A stretch of 64,000 bases of DNA, from contig JAEWPX010000138.1 in NCBI GenBank assembly GCA_023399375.1, positions 1-64,000 of the forward strand. Reading direction: 5' to 3'. Both the position numbers and the translations under genes were made by a program. Shown one piece after another: positions 25,715 through 32,791 of the stretch. Each line of letters begins with the position of its first letter. Positions within the stretch are counted from its first letter, which is position 1. A model generated the notes under the pieces. That model searched no databases. It was not told the origin of the DNA and saw only the letters and a program-made list of their open reading frames with translations. The DNA comes from Pseudomonadota bacterium (GTDB taxonomy: Bacteria > Desulfobacterota > Desulfovibrionia > Desulfovibrionales > Desulfovibrionaceae).

Positions 25715-26275
25715 ATGACGCAACCCCCTGGCGAGAAACGCCTCACGGACCGGCAACGGCGGTTCGTGGAGGAGTACCTGATCGACCTCAAGGCCGGCGC
25801 GGCCGCGGCGCGCGCCGGCTACAGCGCCAAAAGCGCCGAGACCTTCGGCGTCAGGCTGCGCAACCTACCCCATGTGCACGCCGCCATCGAGGCGGCCATG
25901 GCCGAACGCCGCAGGCGCGTCGGCATCACCCAGGACCGGGTGGTGACGGAGCTCGCCCGTCTGGCCTTTGCCGACATCCGTGATTTCGCGGACTGGGACA
26001 ACCACGACGTGACGCTTAAGCCCGCGCGCGAGTTGACGCCCGACCAAACGGCCTGCGTGGCGGAGATCGTGCAAACCCCGGGCAAGGGCTTGCGCATCAA
26101 ACTCCACGGCAAGACCCAGGCCCTGGCCGCCCTGGCCAGGCACCTGGGTTCCAAGGAAAAGACGGAGGAGGGCAGGGAGGCCGCGCCCGTGATCACCGTG
26201 GTCACCTGCGTGCCGCCTCCGGACCCGCCGCCGGAGGAACGCCTGCGCCAGGGCCCGCCTTGCCCGGCAGGGTAG
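25715..26275 (+). CDS. Phage terminase small subunit
   Basis: A 186-residue protein of the terminase_2 type. The N-terminal DNA-binding region reads LTDRQRRFVEEYLIDLKAGAAAARAGYSAKSA in pieces, with the typical xxAAxxAGYS motif, followed by central helices and a Pro-rich tail (VPPPDPPPEER). Small subunits recognise the phage packaging site and hand DNA to the large subunit. The large subunit lies downstream but is separated by a minus-strand gene, unlike the usual adjacent arrangement. Confidence 0.88.
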   Translation: MTQPPGEKRLTDRQRRFVEEYLIDLKAGAAAARAGYSAKSAETFGVRLRNLPHVHAAIEAAMAERRRRVGITQDRVVTELARLAFADIRDFADWDNHDVTLKPARELTPDQTACVAEIVQTPGKGLRIKLHGKTQALAALARHLGSKEKTEEGREAAPVITVVTCVPPPDPPPEERLRQGPPCPAG

Positions 26276-26292
26276 GGTGCGGCACTCGACCC

Positions 26293-26619
26293 TTAAATGC
26301 TGAGTTGCGCCGGGTCGGAAGACGCGCCTTCGTCGGCTTTGGCTTCGGAAGGCGATGTCGCGTCGCAACGGGTTTTCCGACCCGGGGCGCACTCCGCCGC
26401 TCGCGCCAGGCGTTCTCCCTGGCGCGACAGGACCACGGCCATGCACCTGTCCGAGACGGCGTCCGGAACCGGCTGCGGCGCGTTTTTCGCGGTTGCGAGC
26501 ACGCGGCCGTAGCCCCGCGCCGGTTCCTGGCGCGGGGCGACCGCGCTGCCACCGATAAGGGCCGCGGCTGCAAGGACCGCTGCCAACGCCGCTTTGCAAG
26601 CCCGCTGGCGCATTGCCAT
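26293..26619 (-). CDS. Secreted small protein lying between the terminase genes
   Basis: A 108-residue protein with a signal peptide (CKAALAAVLAAAALIGGSAVA). The mature part is hydrophilic, with three Cys (DRCMAVVL, AECAPG, TRCDAT) and an acidic C-terminus. GGAGA lies seven bases upstream of ATG 26619, supporting a real gene. It runs against the terminase genes and has no known family match, so it may be a cargo gene of the phage-derived element. Confidence 0.6.
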   Translation of the reverse strand: MAMRQRACKAALAAVLAAAALIGGSAVAPRQEPARGYGRVLATAKNAPQPVPDAVSDRCMAVVLSRQGERLARAAECAPGRKTRCDATSPSEAKADEGASSDPAQLSI

Positions 26620-26736
26620 GACAGCTCTCCTTCACAAACGGGAACGCTTTGTCGCAATGCCGATGCCCAAATCGTGCCAGCCGTCGCATCCAACAATTTC
26701 AAATGGTTGTCATCACACTTCGTAAGCAGGTCTCTC

Positions 26737-28200
26737 ATGCAGCATTATAATGCCGCTATTTCGGCACGATCGGCCGACGAAGGCCGCATCGTGTCCCTCG
26801 CCTATGCGCCCCAGCCCAGGCAGGCCGCCCTGCACGCCTGCGGGGCCAACGAAATCCTTTTCGGCGGCGCGGCCGGACCGGGCAAGAGCCATGCCCTGCG
26901 TTTCGAAGCCTTGCTTTCCTGCCTGCGGGTACCGGGGCTCCAGGCCTATCTCTTCCGGCGCACGACGCCGGAACTCGAGCGCAACCACATCCGTCCGGCC
27001 CTGGCCCAGTTCCCCAAGGCCTTCTTCCGCTACGTCGCCTCGAAACGCCGCTTCGAATTCCATAACGGGGCAAGCCTTTCCTTCTGCGGCTGCTGGCGTG
27101 AAAAAGATGTCTTCGCCTACCAGGGCGTGGAGATCCATTTGCTGCTCATCGACGAACTGACGCACTTCACCGAGTTCCAGTACGACTTCCTGCGCGGGCG
27201 GCTGCGCTGCGCTCTCGACGTGCCGCCGGCCTACCGCCACAAGATTCCCGGCATCGTCTGCGCCTCCAATCCCGGCGGCCCGGGGCACGGTTTCGTCAAG
27301 GCGCGCTTCGTGGACTTCGCCCCGCCCATGACGCCGCGCCGCGCCCCGGATGCCGAAGGCGGCATGCTGCGCTGCTTCATCCCCGGCCGCCTGTCCGACA
27401 ATCCCATCCTCCTGGCCAGGGACCCGGGCTACGCCAAGCGCCTGGAAGCCCTGCCCGAGCCCTACCGCAGCGCCTACCGCGACGGCGACTGGGACGTGTT
27501 CCTGGGCCAGGCCTTCGCTTTCAACCGCCGGCTCCACGTGGTCCCGGCCATGCCCGTACCCGCCTGCGCGCCGCTTTTCATGACCTTCGACTGGGGCTAC
27601 GGCGCGCCGTTTTCCGTGGGCTGGTGGTGGGTGGACGCGGACGGCAGGCTGCTGCGCTTCGCCGAGTGGTACGGCTGGAACGGCTCGCCCAACCAGGGCC
27701 TGCGCCTGACCGATTCGCGCATCGCCGCAGGCATCCGCGAACGCGAGGACGGCCTTGGCATCGCCGGCCGGGCCATCACCCGCCTGGCCGGGCCGGACTG
27801 CTTCGCGCGCAAACCCGACTACCGAGGCGGCGGCCAGGGGCCGAGCACGGCGGAAACCTTCGCCCTGGAAGGCGTCCACCTCGCGCCCGGCGACCCATCG
27901 CGCACGGCCAAGATCCGCCAGTTCCACGAACGCCTGCGCCCGCGCGAGGACGGCGCGCCCATGCTCGTGGTCTACGACGCCTGCGCGCAGTTCATCCGCA
28001 CCATCCCCCAGCTCGTCACGGACAGGCGCAACGTGGAGGACATCGACACCACGGGCGAAGACCACATTTATGACGAGGCCTGCCACGTCTGCATGGCCCG
28101 ACCCCTGCCGCTCGAAGCCCTGGCCGCGTCGCGACCGTCCGCGGCGCGCATCATCGACGCCGTAACCGCCGGAAACCCTTATCCCCAGGAGGCCACATGA
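26737..28200 (+). CDS. Phage terminase large subunit
   Basis: A 487-residue packaging ATPase and nuclease. Walker A is GGAAGPGKS (43-51), Walker B is LLLIDE near residues 136-140, followed by the coupling region VCASNPGGPGHGFV. The RNase H-like nuclease half starts at about MTFDWGYGAPFSVG and continues to ACAQFIRTIPQLVTD and DDIY-type acidic residues (EDHIYDEACHV). The gene is full length for this family and seems intact. ATG 26737 has an AGG upstream. The next gene overlaps by ATGA, but no portal or capsid gene follows. Confidence 0.9.
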   Translation: MQHYNAAISARSADEGRIVSLAYAPQPRQAALHACGANEILFGGAAGPGKSHALRFEALLSCLRVPGLQAYLFRRTTPELERNHIRPALAQFPKAFFRYVASKRRFEFHNGASLSFCGCWREKDVFAYQGVEIHLLLIDELTHFTEFQYDFLRGRLRCALDVPPAYRHKIPGIVCASNPGGPGHGFVKARFVDFAPPMTPRRAPDAEGGMLRCFIPGRLSDNPILLARDPGYAKRLEALPEPYRSAYRDGDWDVFLGQAFAFNRRLHVVPAMPVPACAPLFMTFDWGYGAPFSVGWWWVDADGRLLRFAEWYGWNGSPNQGLRLTDSRIAAGIREREDGLGIAGRAITRLAGPDCFARKPDYRGGGQGPSTAETFALEGVHLAPGDPSRTAKIRQFHERLRPREDGAPMLVVYDACAQFIRTIPQLVTDRRNVEDIDTTGEDHIYDEACHVCMARPLPLEALAASRPSAARIIDAVTAGNPYPQEAT

Positions 28201-28415
28201 CGCCCATATCCTTCGATCCCGCCTTTACCGGAATCGTCCTTTTGGTCGCGCTGTTCTTCCTGCTCCTCGGCTGGCGACTCGGTCGCGAAAGCGCGGGCCG
28301 GCCCATGTTCGACTTTCCGCTCTTTCCCGCCGCAGGGCAGGACGCAGACACGCCGGACGAGGACCGGGAGGCGGCGCACGAAGAAGACGCCCGTTTTCCG
28401 CCCCATCGCTTGTAA
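28197..28415 (+). CDS. Small single-helix membrane protein after terminase
   Basis: A 72-residue protein beginning by ATGA overlap with the terminase large gene. One N-terminal helix (TGIVLLVALFFLLLGWRLG) is followed by an acidic tail (DADTPDEDREAAHEEDA). This place is normally taken by the portal gene. No family recognised. Confidence 0.65.
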   Translation: MTPISFDPAFTGIVLLVALFFLLLGWRLGRESAGRPMFDFPLFPAAGQDADTPDEDREAAHEEDARFPPHRL

Positions 28416-28577
28416 CGGCGCCCGCGCGCCTTATTCGTTCCCCGCAACCGAGTGTATCCGGAGCATACAGCGTATCCACCCCGGACCCGGTGTCTGTATG
28501 GTTTCTATCCACCTCTGGGGACGGGCCTCGACGCGACATTTCCACGCAACAACTCAATATAACAGATAAATCAAAGT

Positions 28578-28593
28578 TGGCACGAACCATGCT
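28578..28593 (+). promoter_or_regulatory. Sigma-54-type promoter of the ZraP-like gene
   Basis: TGGCACGAACCATGCT fits the -24/-12 pattern: GG at 28579-28580 and GC at 28591-28592, ten bases apart, with one departure from TTGC (ATGC). It lies about 100 bases before the ZraP-like start. In enterobacteria zraP is known to depend on sigma-54 and the regulator ZraR. Confidence 0.6.
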
Positions 28594-28693
28594 AATCCAG
28601 GGACAACCGCGTACACGGAGGCCGGCAAGGCCACACCGCCCGCGGCACTGCGAAACGATTCGGCCACGGCCGACAAACCCTGGAGGAACTTCC

Positions 28694-29182
28694 ATGCAAC
28701 GCAAGACTTTCGGCATCGCTCTCGCGGCTCTGGCTACCCTGGCGCTCACTTCTTCCCTGGCCCTGGCCCGGCCCGGCAACGGCCCCGGCGCGGGCGCGGG
28801 CTACGGTCCCGGCGACTGCCCCGGTTACGGCGCGGGCGCCATGGCGCGCCTGACCCCGGAACAGCAGGCCACCTTCCAGAAGCTGCATGACGCCTATGCC
28901 GCCAAGACCGCGCAGCTGCGCGCCGACCTCGGCGTCAAGCGGGCCGAACTCAACGCCCTGGCCATCACCCAGAGCCCCGACCAGGCCAAGATCGCCGACC
29001 TCACCAAGCAGATCGGCGACATCGAAGGCAAGCTGCTCGCCGAACGGACCCAGTTCCGCATCCAGGTGAGCAAGGAAGTCGGTCCGAACGTCATGGGCGG
29101 CTACCACCATCGCGGCATGATGGGCGGCAACGGCTGCGGCGGCATGATGGGCGGCGGCACCGGCTGCGGCGGCAACTGGTAG
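28694..29182 (+). CDS. zraP: Periplasmic ZraP/CpxP-family metal-stress protein
   Basis: A 162-residue protein with a signal peptide (IALAALATLALTSSLALA). A Gly-rich linker precedes the helical Spy/CpxP/ZraP core: LTPEQQATFQKLHDAY, LRADLGVKRAELNAL and AKIADLTKQIGDIEGKLL. The C-terminus is rich in His, Met, Cys and Gly (YHHRGMMGG, NGCGGMMGG), a probable metal-binding tail. Family members act as periplasmic chaperones or zinc-responsive repressors of a two-component system. TGGAGGAA precedes ATG 28694. The upstream sigma-54-type promoter matches known control of zraP. A terminator follows the stop. No zraSR kinase-regulator pair is in view. Confidence 0.88.
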   Translation: MQRKTFGIALAALATLALTSSLALARPGNGPGAGAGYGPGDCPGYGAGAMARLTPEQQATFQKLHDAYAAKTAQLRADLGVKRAELNALAITQSPDQAKIADLTKQIGDIEGKLLAERTQFRIQVSKEVGPNVMGGYHHRGMMGGNGCGGMMGGGTGCGGNW

Positions 29183-29194
29183 GCGAGAATTCAT

Positions 29195-29228
29195 AGCGGG
29201 GCCGGGCATGCGGCCGGCCCCGCTTTTT
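29195..29228 (+). terminator. Intrinsic terminator after zraP-like gene
   Basis: AGCGGGGCCGG (29195-29205) pairs perfectly with CCGGCCCCGCT (29214-29224), followed by a T-run (29224-29228). It starts 13 bases after the stop codon. Confidence 0.85.
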
Positions 29229-29261
29229 CCGCACAATCGGGACAATCCCGAGGAGCAACCC

Positions 29262-29564
29262 ATGCGGACCAGCCTTGCAAATGCCGTAGATCACGTTGGC
29301 GGCGGCATGTTGCACGGTCCGCTGCCCTGGGTCCTTCTCGCCGTGGCGCTCGTCCTCGTTTGCATCGTGATCGGCCTGCGCAGGCGCGCGGTGCAAAAGC
29401 GCGCAAAGCCTTACCGCGAAAGCGCCAAGGCCGACCGCGACGACGCCCTGCGCCTGCTGCGCGTGCGCCTTGCCACAGGCGGCATCAGCCAGGAAGAATT
29501 CGACCGCTTGCGCCATGCCGTGGCAAATGGGGATGAAGAACGCCTCCGGCGGCCAAAGGGCTAG
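29262..29564 (+). CDS. Small membrane protein with SHOCT domain
   Basis: A 100-residue protein. One membrane helix (LPWVLLAVALVLVCIVIGL) is followed by a short C-terminal SHOCT-type domain (ALRLLRVRLATGGISQEEFDRLR), a motif often found at protein ends and thought to aid oligomerisation. AGGAG lies six bases before ATG 29262. The last seven codons (RLRRPKG) and the stop are written by a copy of the family B hairpin repeat, so the repeat seems to have fused onto or trimmed the gene end. It probably pairs with the ZraP-like gene in envelope stress, an inference from position only. Confidence 0.8.
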   Translation: MRTSLANAVDHVGGGMLHGPLPWVLLAVALVLVCIVIGLRRRAVQKRAKPYRESAKADRDDALRLLRVRLATGGISQEEFDRLRHAVANGDEERLRRPKG

Positions 29565-29580
29565 CGCCCTCTGGATTCCC
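29543..29580 (+). repeat. Gene-end hairpin repeat (family B) covering a stop codon
   Basis: CCTCCGGCGGCC, then AAAGGGC..GCCCTCT, then GGATTCCC. The stop codon TAG of the SHOCT gene falls in the loop. The stem loop differs from the copies at 42587 and 58025 only by a few bases. Confidence 0.8.
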
Positions 29581-29722
29581 TTGAAGGCTCTCTTGTTCCG
29601 CAGCGATTTACCGGCATAGCGTTCAGATTTTCCAAGAACCCGGCAATCGACGAAGCGACCGTCGCCTTCGTTGTCAGCATAAAGCGCGGCGACATCCCTC
29701 ACACCTCCTTCCCGCGCGCACG

Positions 29723-29756
29723 CCCGAAGCGGTTTTTGCCGCTTCGGGCTTTTTAT
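29723..29756 (+). terminator. Intrinsic terminator before the S8 protease gene
   Basis: CCCGAAGCGG (29723-29732) pairs perfectly with CCGCTTCGGG (29739-29748), followed by CTTTTT. It isolates the SHOCT-side transcript from the protease gene. Confidence 0.9.
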
Positions 29757-29827
29757 AAACCGATGACAAAAGGCCACGACATTGCTAAGGTGGCTAGGAT
29801 TTCCTTTTAGCAAGCAAAGGAGACGCC

Positions 29828-31879
29828 ATGAGCAGCAGCATCGTGAACGATCCCCTTTTCGGGCAGCAATGGCACTTGCAAAATACGGGTCAGGACGGCG
29901 GCACTCCCGGCGTCGACCTCAACGTCGTCCCCGTCTGGCAGGACTATACGGGCAAGGGCGTGACCGTCGCCGTCGTGGACCAGGGCATCGAGTACAATCA
30001 TCCTGACCTGGCCTCCAATATCAACACGTCGCTGAGCTTCTCGGGGGTCTCCTCCGCAAGGGACGGCCAGCCCGTCACGTCCACGGACAACCACGGCGTG
30101 GCCGTGGCCGGGCTCATCGCGGCCGTGGCCGGCAACGGCATCGGCGGCGTCGGCGTGGCCCCTGGCGCTACCCTGGCCTCGGTCTATATTCCCCTCGGTT
30201 CCGACATCGATCCGGACACGCCCGAGGACATGGACGATTTCGTCGGCGCGTTTCGCATGGCCGCTTCCTCCTACGACGTGGTCAACAACAGTTGGGGCCA
30301 TTCCGGAACGTTTTACAATTTAAACGACCCGGAAAACGAAAGCGCGGCCACGGCCCTGGCCGAGGCCGCGAGCAAAGGCCGCAACGGCAAAGGCTCCATC
30401 ATCGTCTTTGCGGCGGGAAACGACCGCGAAGAGGATTTCGACGCCAACACCGACAACCTGACCAATTCCCCCTACACCATCACCGTGGCCGCCATCGACA
30501 ACACGGGCAAGGTGAGTTCCTACAGCACGCCCGGGGCTTCCGTCCTCGTGGGCGCGCCGTCGCTTTCCTGGTACTACACCACGGAAACCGTGGTCATCCC
30601 GGCCGAGAACGAAGACGAGGAGGACCAGGTCGTCACGCAGATCGTGCGCCACGATTACGGCCAGATCGTCACCACGGACCGGATGGGCGAGAACGGCTAC
30701 AACACGGCTCCCTCTCCCCAAGGTGACTACGCCTACGACTTCGGCGGCACCTCGGCCGCCGCGCCCCAGGTCTCCGGGGTCGTGGCCCTGATGCTGGAAG
30801 CCAACCCCAACCTCGGCTACCGCGACGTCCAGGACATCCTGGCCCTGACCGCCCGCAACACGGACCCTTCCGGCGACTGGACGACCAATGGCGCTTCCAA
30901 CTGGAACGGCGGGGGCATGCATGTCAGCCGCGACGTGGGATACGGCCTGGTGGACGCCACCGCCGCGGTCCGCCTGGCCGAGACTTGGGACACGCAAAGC
31001 ACGACAGCCAACCTGGCGACCGTTTCCGGGCAACAAGCCGACGCCGCCGTGCTGCCCGACGGCACGGGCTCCGTTTCCTCGACCATCGCCATGCCTGTCG
31101 GCGTTTCGGTGGAACGGGCCGAAGTCGTGCTGGACCTTGACGCCCGGGATGCCTCGGACCTCGTGGTCACGCTCACCTCGCCCTCGGGAACCCAAAGCGT
31201 GCTGCTGGACGCTTCGGGAACCAGCGAAGCCTATCCGGCGAACTTCTCCCTGACGTCGACCCACTTCCTGGGAGAATCCTCCCTGGGAAACTGGACCGTC
31301 ACCGTGGCGGACAGAAGCGCCGACGGCGACAGCGTCTCCTTCGACGGCTGGACGTTGCGCCTGTACGGGGCCGAGGCCACGAACGACACCCGCTGGGTTT
31401 ATACGAACGAATACGCCTCCGTCGCCGCCGGCGACCCGTCCAGGCAGCTGCTCGTCGACTTCGCGGGCAAGGATTCCCTCAATGCCGCCGCGGTCACATC
31501 CGCTTCCGCCATCGACCTGCATGCCGGAACCGTCAGCCTCGTCGATGCGACGCCGCTCTATATTTTCCCGCAAAGCACCGTGGAGAACGTCTACGGCGGC
31601 GACGGCGGCGACCTGCTTGTCGGCAACGACGCGGACAATTTCCTTTACGGCGGCCGGGGCAATGACGTGCTCTACGGCGCGGGCGGCAACGACCGCATCG
31701 ACGGCGGCCCCGGGTTCAACATCGCCGGGTTCGAGAAGCCGTACGCCATGTACACGGTCACGGACACGAAAAACGCACTGACCGTTTCCAGCTTCGACGG
31801 CACGAGCACGCTCTCCAACATCAACCTGCTGCTTTTCCCCGACCGCATGGTGGCGACGCAAGCGGCTCTCAGCGCCTAG
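29828..31879 (+). CDS. Secreted S8 subtilisin-like protease with P-domain and RTX repeats
   Basis: A 683-residue protein. Peptidase S8 domain: D51 (VVDQGIEYNHPDL), H89 (TDNHGVAVAGL), oxyanion N198 (FAAGND), S309 (GGTSAAAPQVSG). A proprotein-convertase P-domain follows near 400-510 (LDLDARDASDLVVTLTSPSG), and then RTX-like nonapeptides near 590-635 (GGDGGDLLVGNDADN, GGRGNDVLYGAGGND). There is no N-terminal signal peptide and no prodomain. With the RTX repeats and hydrophobic C-terminus this points to type I secretion, calcium-dependent folding outside the cell. AGGAG precedes ATG 29828. No dedicated type I exporter is adjacent. Confidence 0.92.
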   Translation: MSSSIVNDPLFGQQWHLQNTGQDGGTPGVDLNVVPVWQDYTGKGVTVAVVDQGIEYNHPDLASNINTSLSFSGVSSARDGQPVTSTDNHGVAVAGLIAAVAGNGIGGVGVAPGATLASVYIPLGSDIDPDTPEDMDDFVGAFRMAASSYDVVNNSWGHSGTFYNLNDPENESAATALAEAASKGRNGKGSIIVFAAGNDREEDFDANTDNLTNSPYTITVAAIDNTGKVSSYSTPGASVLVGAPSLSWYYTTETVVIPAENEDEEDQVVTQIVRHDYGQIVTTDRMGENGYNTAPSPQGDYAYDFGGTSAAAPQVSGVVALMLEANPNLGYRDVQDILALTARNTDPSGDWTTNGASNWNGGGMHVSRDVGYGLVDATAAVRLAETWDTQSTTANLATVSGQQADAAVLPDGTGSVSSTIAMPVGVSVERAEVVLDLDARDASDLVVTLTSPSGTQSVLLDASGTSEAYPANFSLTSTHFLGESSLGNWTVTVADRSADGDSVSFDGWTLRLYGAEATNDTRWVYTNEYASVAAGDPSRQLLVDFAGKDSLNAAAVTSASAIDLHAGTVSLVDATPLYIFPQSTVENVYGGDGGDLLVGNDADNFLYGGRGNDVLYGAGGNDRIDGGPGFNIAGFEKPYAMYTVTDTKNALTVSSFDGTSTLSNINLLLFPDRMVATQAALSA

Positions 31880-32034
31880 CCCGCACCATACTTCTTCGAA
31901 GTCCCGTGGCCGCAGTGCAAGGATTGGCTGCGGCCACGCCGCTTCCTCGCGGATGCGCGGGCAAACGGATTGATTACGCCCGCGATATCCCCTAGGTTGC
32001 GCCCCAACGTTTTCGGCCCTTTTGAGGAGCATCC

Positions 32035-32652
32035 ATGAGCGAAGAGAAATCCACTCCCGTCGTCAGCCGCAACGCCGCCATCCTCGGCATCGTCCTGGCC
32101 CTGCTTGTCGGCTTCTACCTCGGGTTCACGGTCCACGGCCTGACCGGCGGCAAATCCGCGCCCCAGGGCGGACAGCAGACGGCGCAGCCGCAGATGCCGC
32201 CGGCGCAGCAGGAAGCGCCCAACCCGGCCCTGGCCGACCGCATCAAGGCGATCGAGAAACAAACCCAGCTCGAGCCGGCCAACGCCGCCGCCTGGACGGA
32301 ACTGGGCAACCTCTATTTCGACACGCACCAGCCGGACAAGGCCATCACGGCCTACGAAAAGGCGCTCACCCTCGATCCGCGCCAGCCCGACGTGCTCACC
32401 GACCAGGGCGTCATGTACCGCGAGGTCGGCCAGTTCGACAAAGCCCTGGCCTGCTTCGACAAGGCCCTGGCGCTCAACGCCGGGCACGTCATCGCCAGCT
32501 ACAACAAAAGCATCGTGCTCTCGCACGACAAGCACGACAACGCCGGCGCGCTGGCCGCGCTCAAGGCCCTGGCGCTTAAAAACCCCAATGCCAAGCTCCC
32601 CGACGGCCACACCGTGACCGAGGCCATCCAGGAACTCTCCACCGGCAAATAG
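32035..32652 (+). CDS. Membrane-anchored TPR protein
   Basis: A 205-residue protein with one N-terminal helix (AAILGIVLALLVGFYLGFTVHGL) and a Gln/Pro-rich linker. About three tetratricopeptide repeats follow, covering AAAWTELGNLYFDTHQPDKAITAYEKAL and the next two 34-residue units (in pieces: PDVLTDQGVMYREVGQ, FDKALACFDKALALN). TPR domains mediate protein contacts, and the protein probably faces the periplasm or acts as an assembly factor. GAGGAG lies before ATG 32035. A strong terminator follows. Confidence 0.85.
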   Translation: MSEEKSTPVVSRNAAILGIVLALLVGFYLGFTVHGLTGGKSAPQGGQQTAQPQMPPAQQEAPNPALADRIKAIEKQTQLEPANAAAWTELGNLYFDTHQPDKAITAYEKALTLDPRQPDVLTDQGVMYREVGQFDKALACFDKALALNAGHVIASYNKSIVLSHDKHDNAGALAALKALALKNPNAKLPDGHTVTEAIQELSTGK

Positions 32653-32670
32653 CCTCTCTTCCTGCATCAA

Positions 32671-32715
32671 AAAGCGCCCCTCCCGGCCATCGACCTGGAG
32701 GGGCGCTTTCCTTTT
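32671..32715 (+). terminator. Intrinsic terminator after TPR gene
   Basis: AAAGCGCCCCTCC (32671-32683) pairs perfectly with GGAGGGGCGCTTT (32697-32709), followed by CCTTTTC. It lies 19 bases past the stop and can also serve the converging ilvD transcript. Confidence 0.85.
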
Positions 32716-32720
32716 CATCC

Positions 32721-32769
32721 CCGTTCAGGAGGTCCAGGAGGGGGTGCCCCCCTCCTGGCCGCCGGAGGC
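32721..32769 (-). repeat. Gene-end hairpin repeat (family B)
   Basis: On the minus strand: GCCTCCGGCGGCC, then the stem AGGAGGGGG/CCCCCTCCT, then GGACCTCCTGAACGGGG. It starts about 22 bases past the ilvD stop. Its flanks match the copy at 3058-3100, including the AACGGGG tail, while the stem sequence differs on both arms. Confidence 0.8.
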
Positions 32770-32791
32770 AACTTCCTTCATTTTTTCCCAA

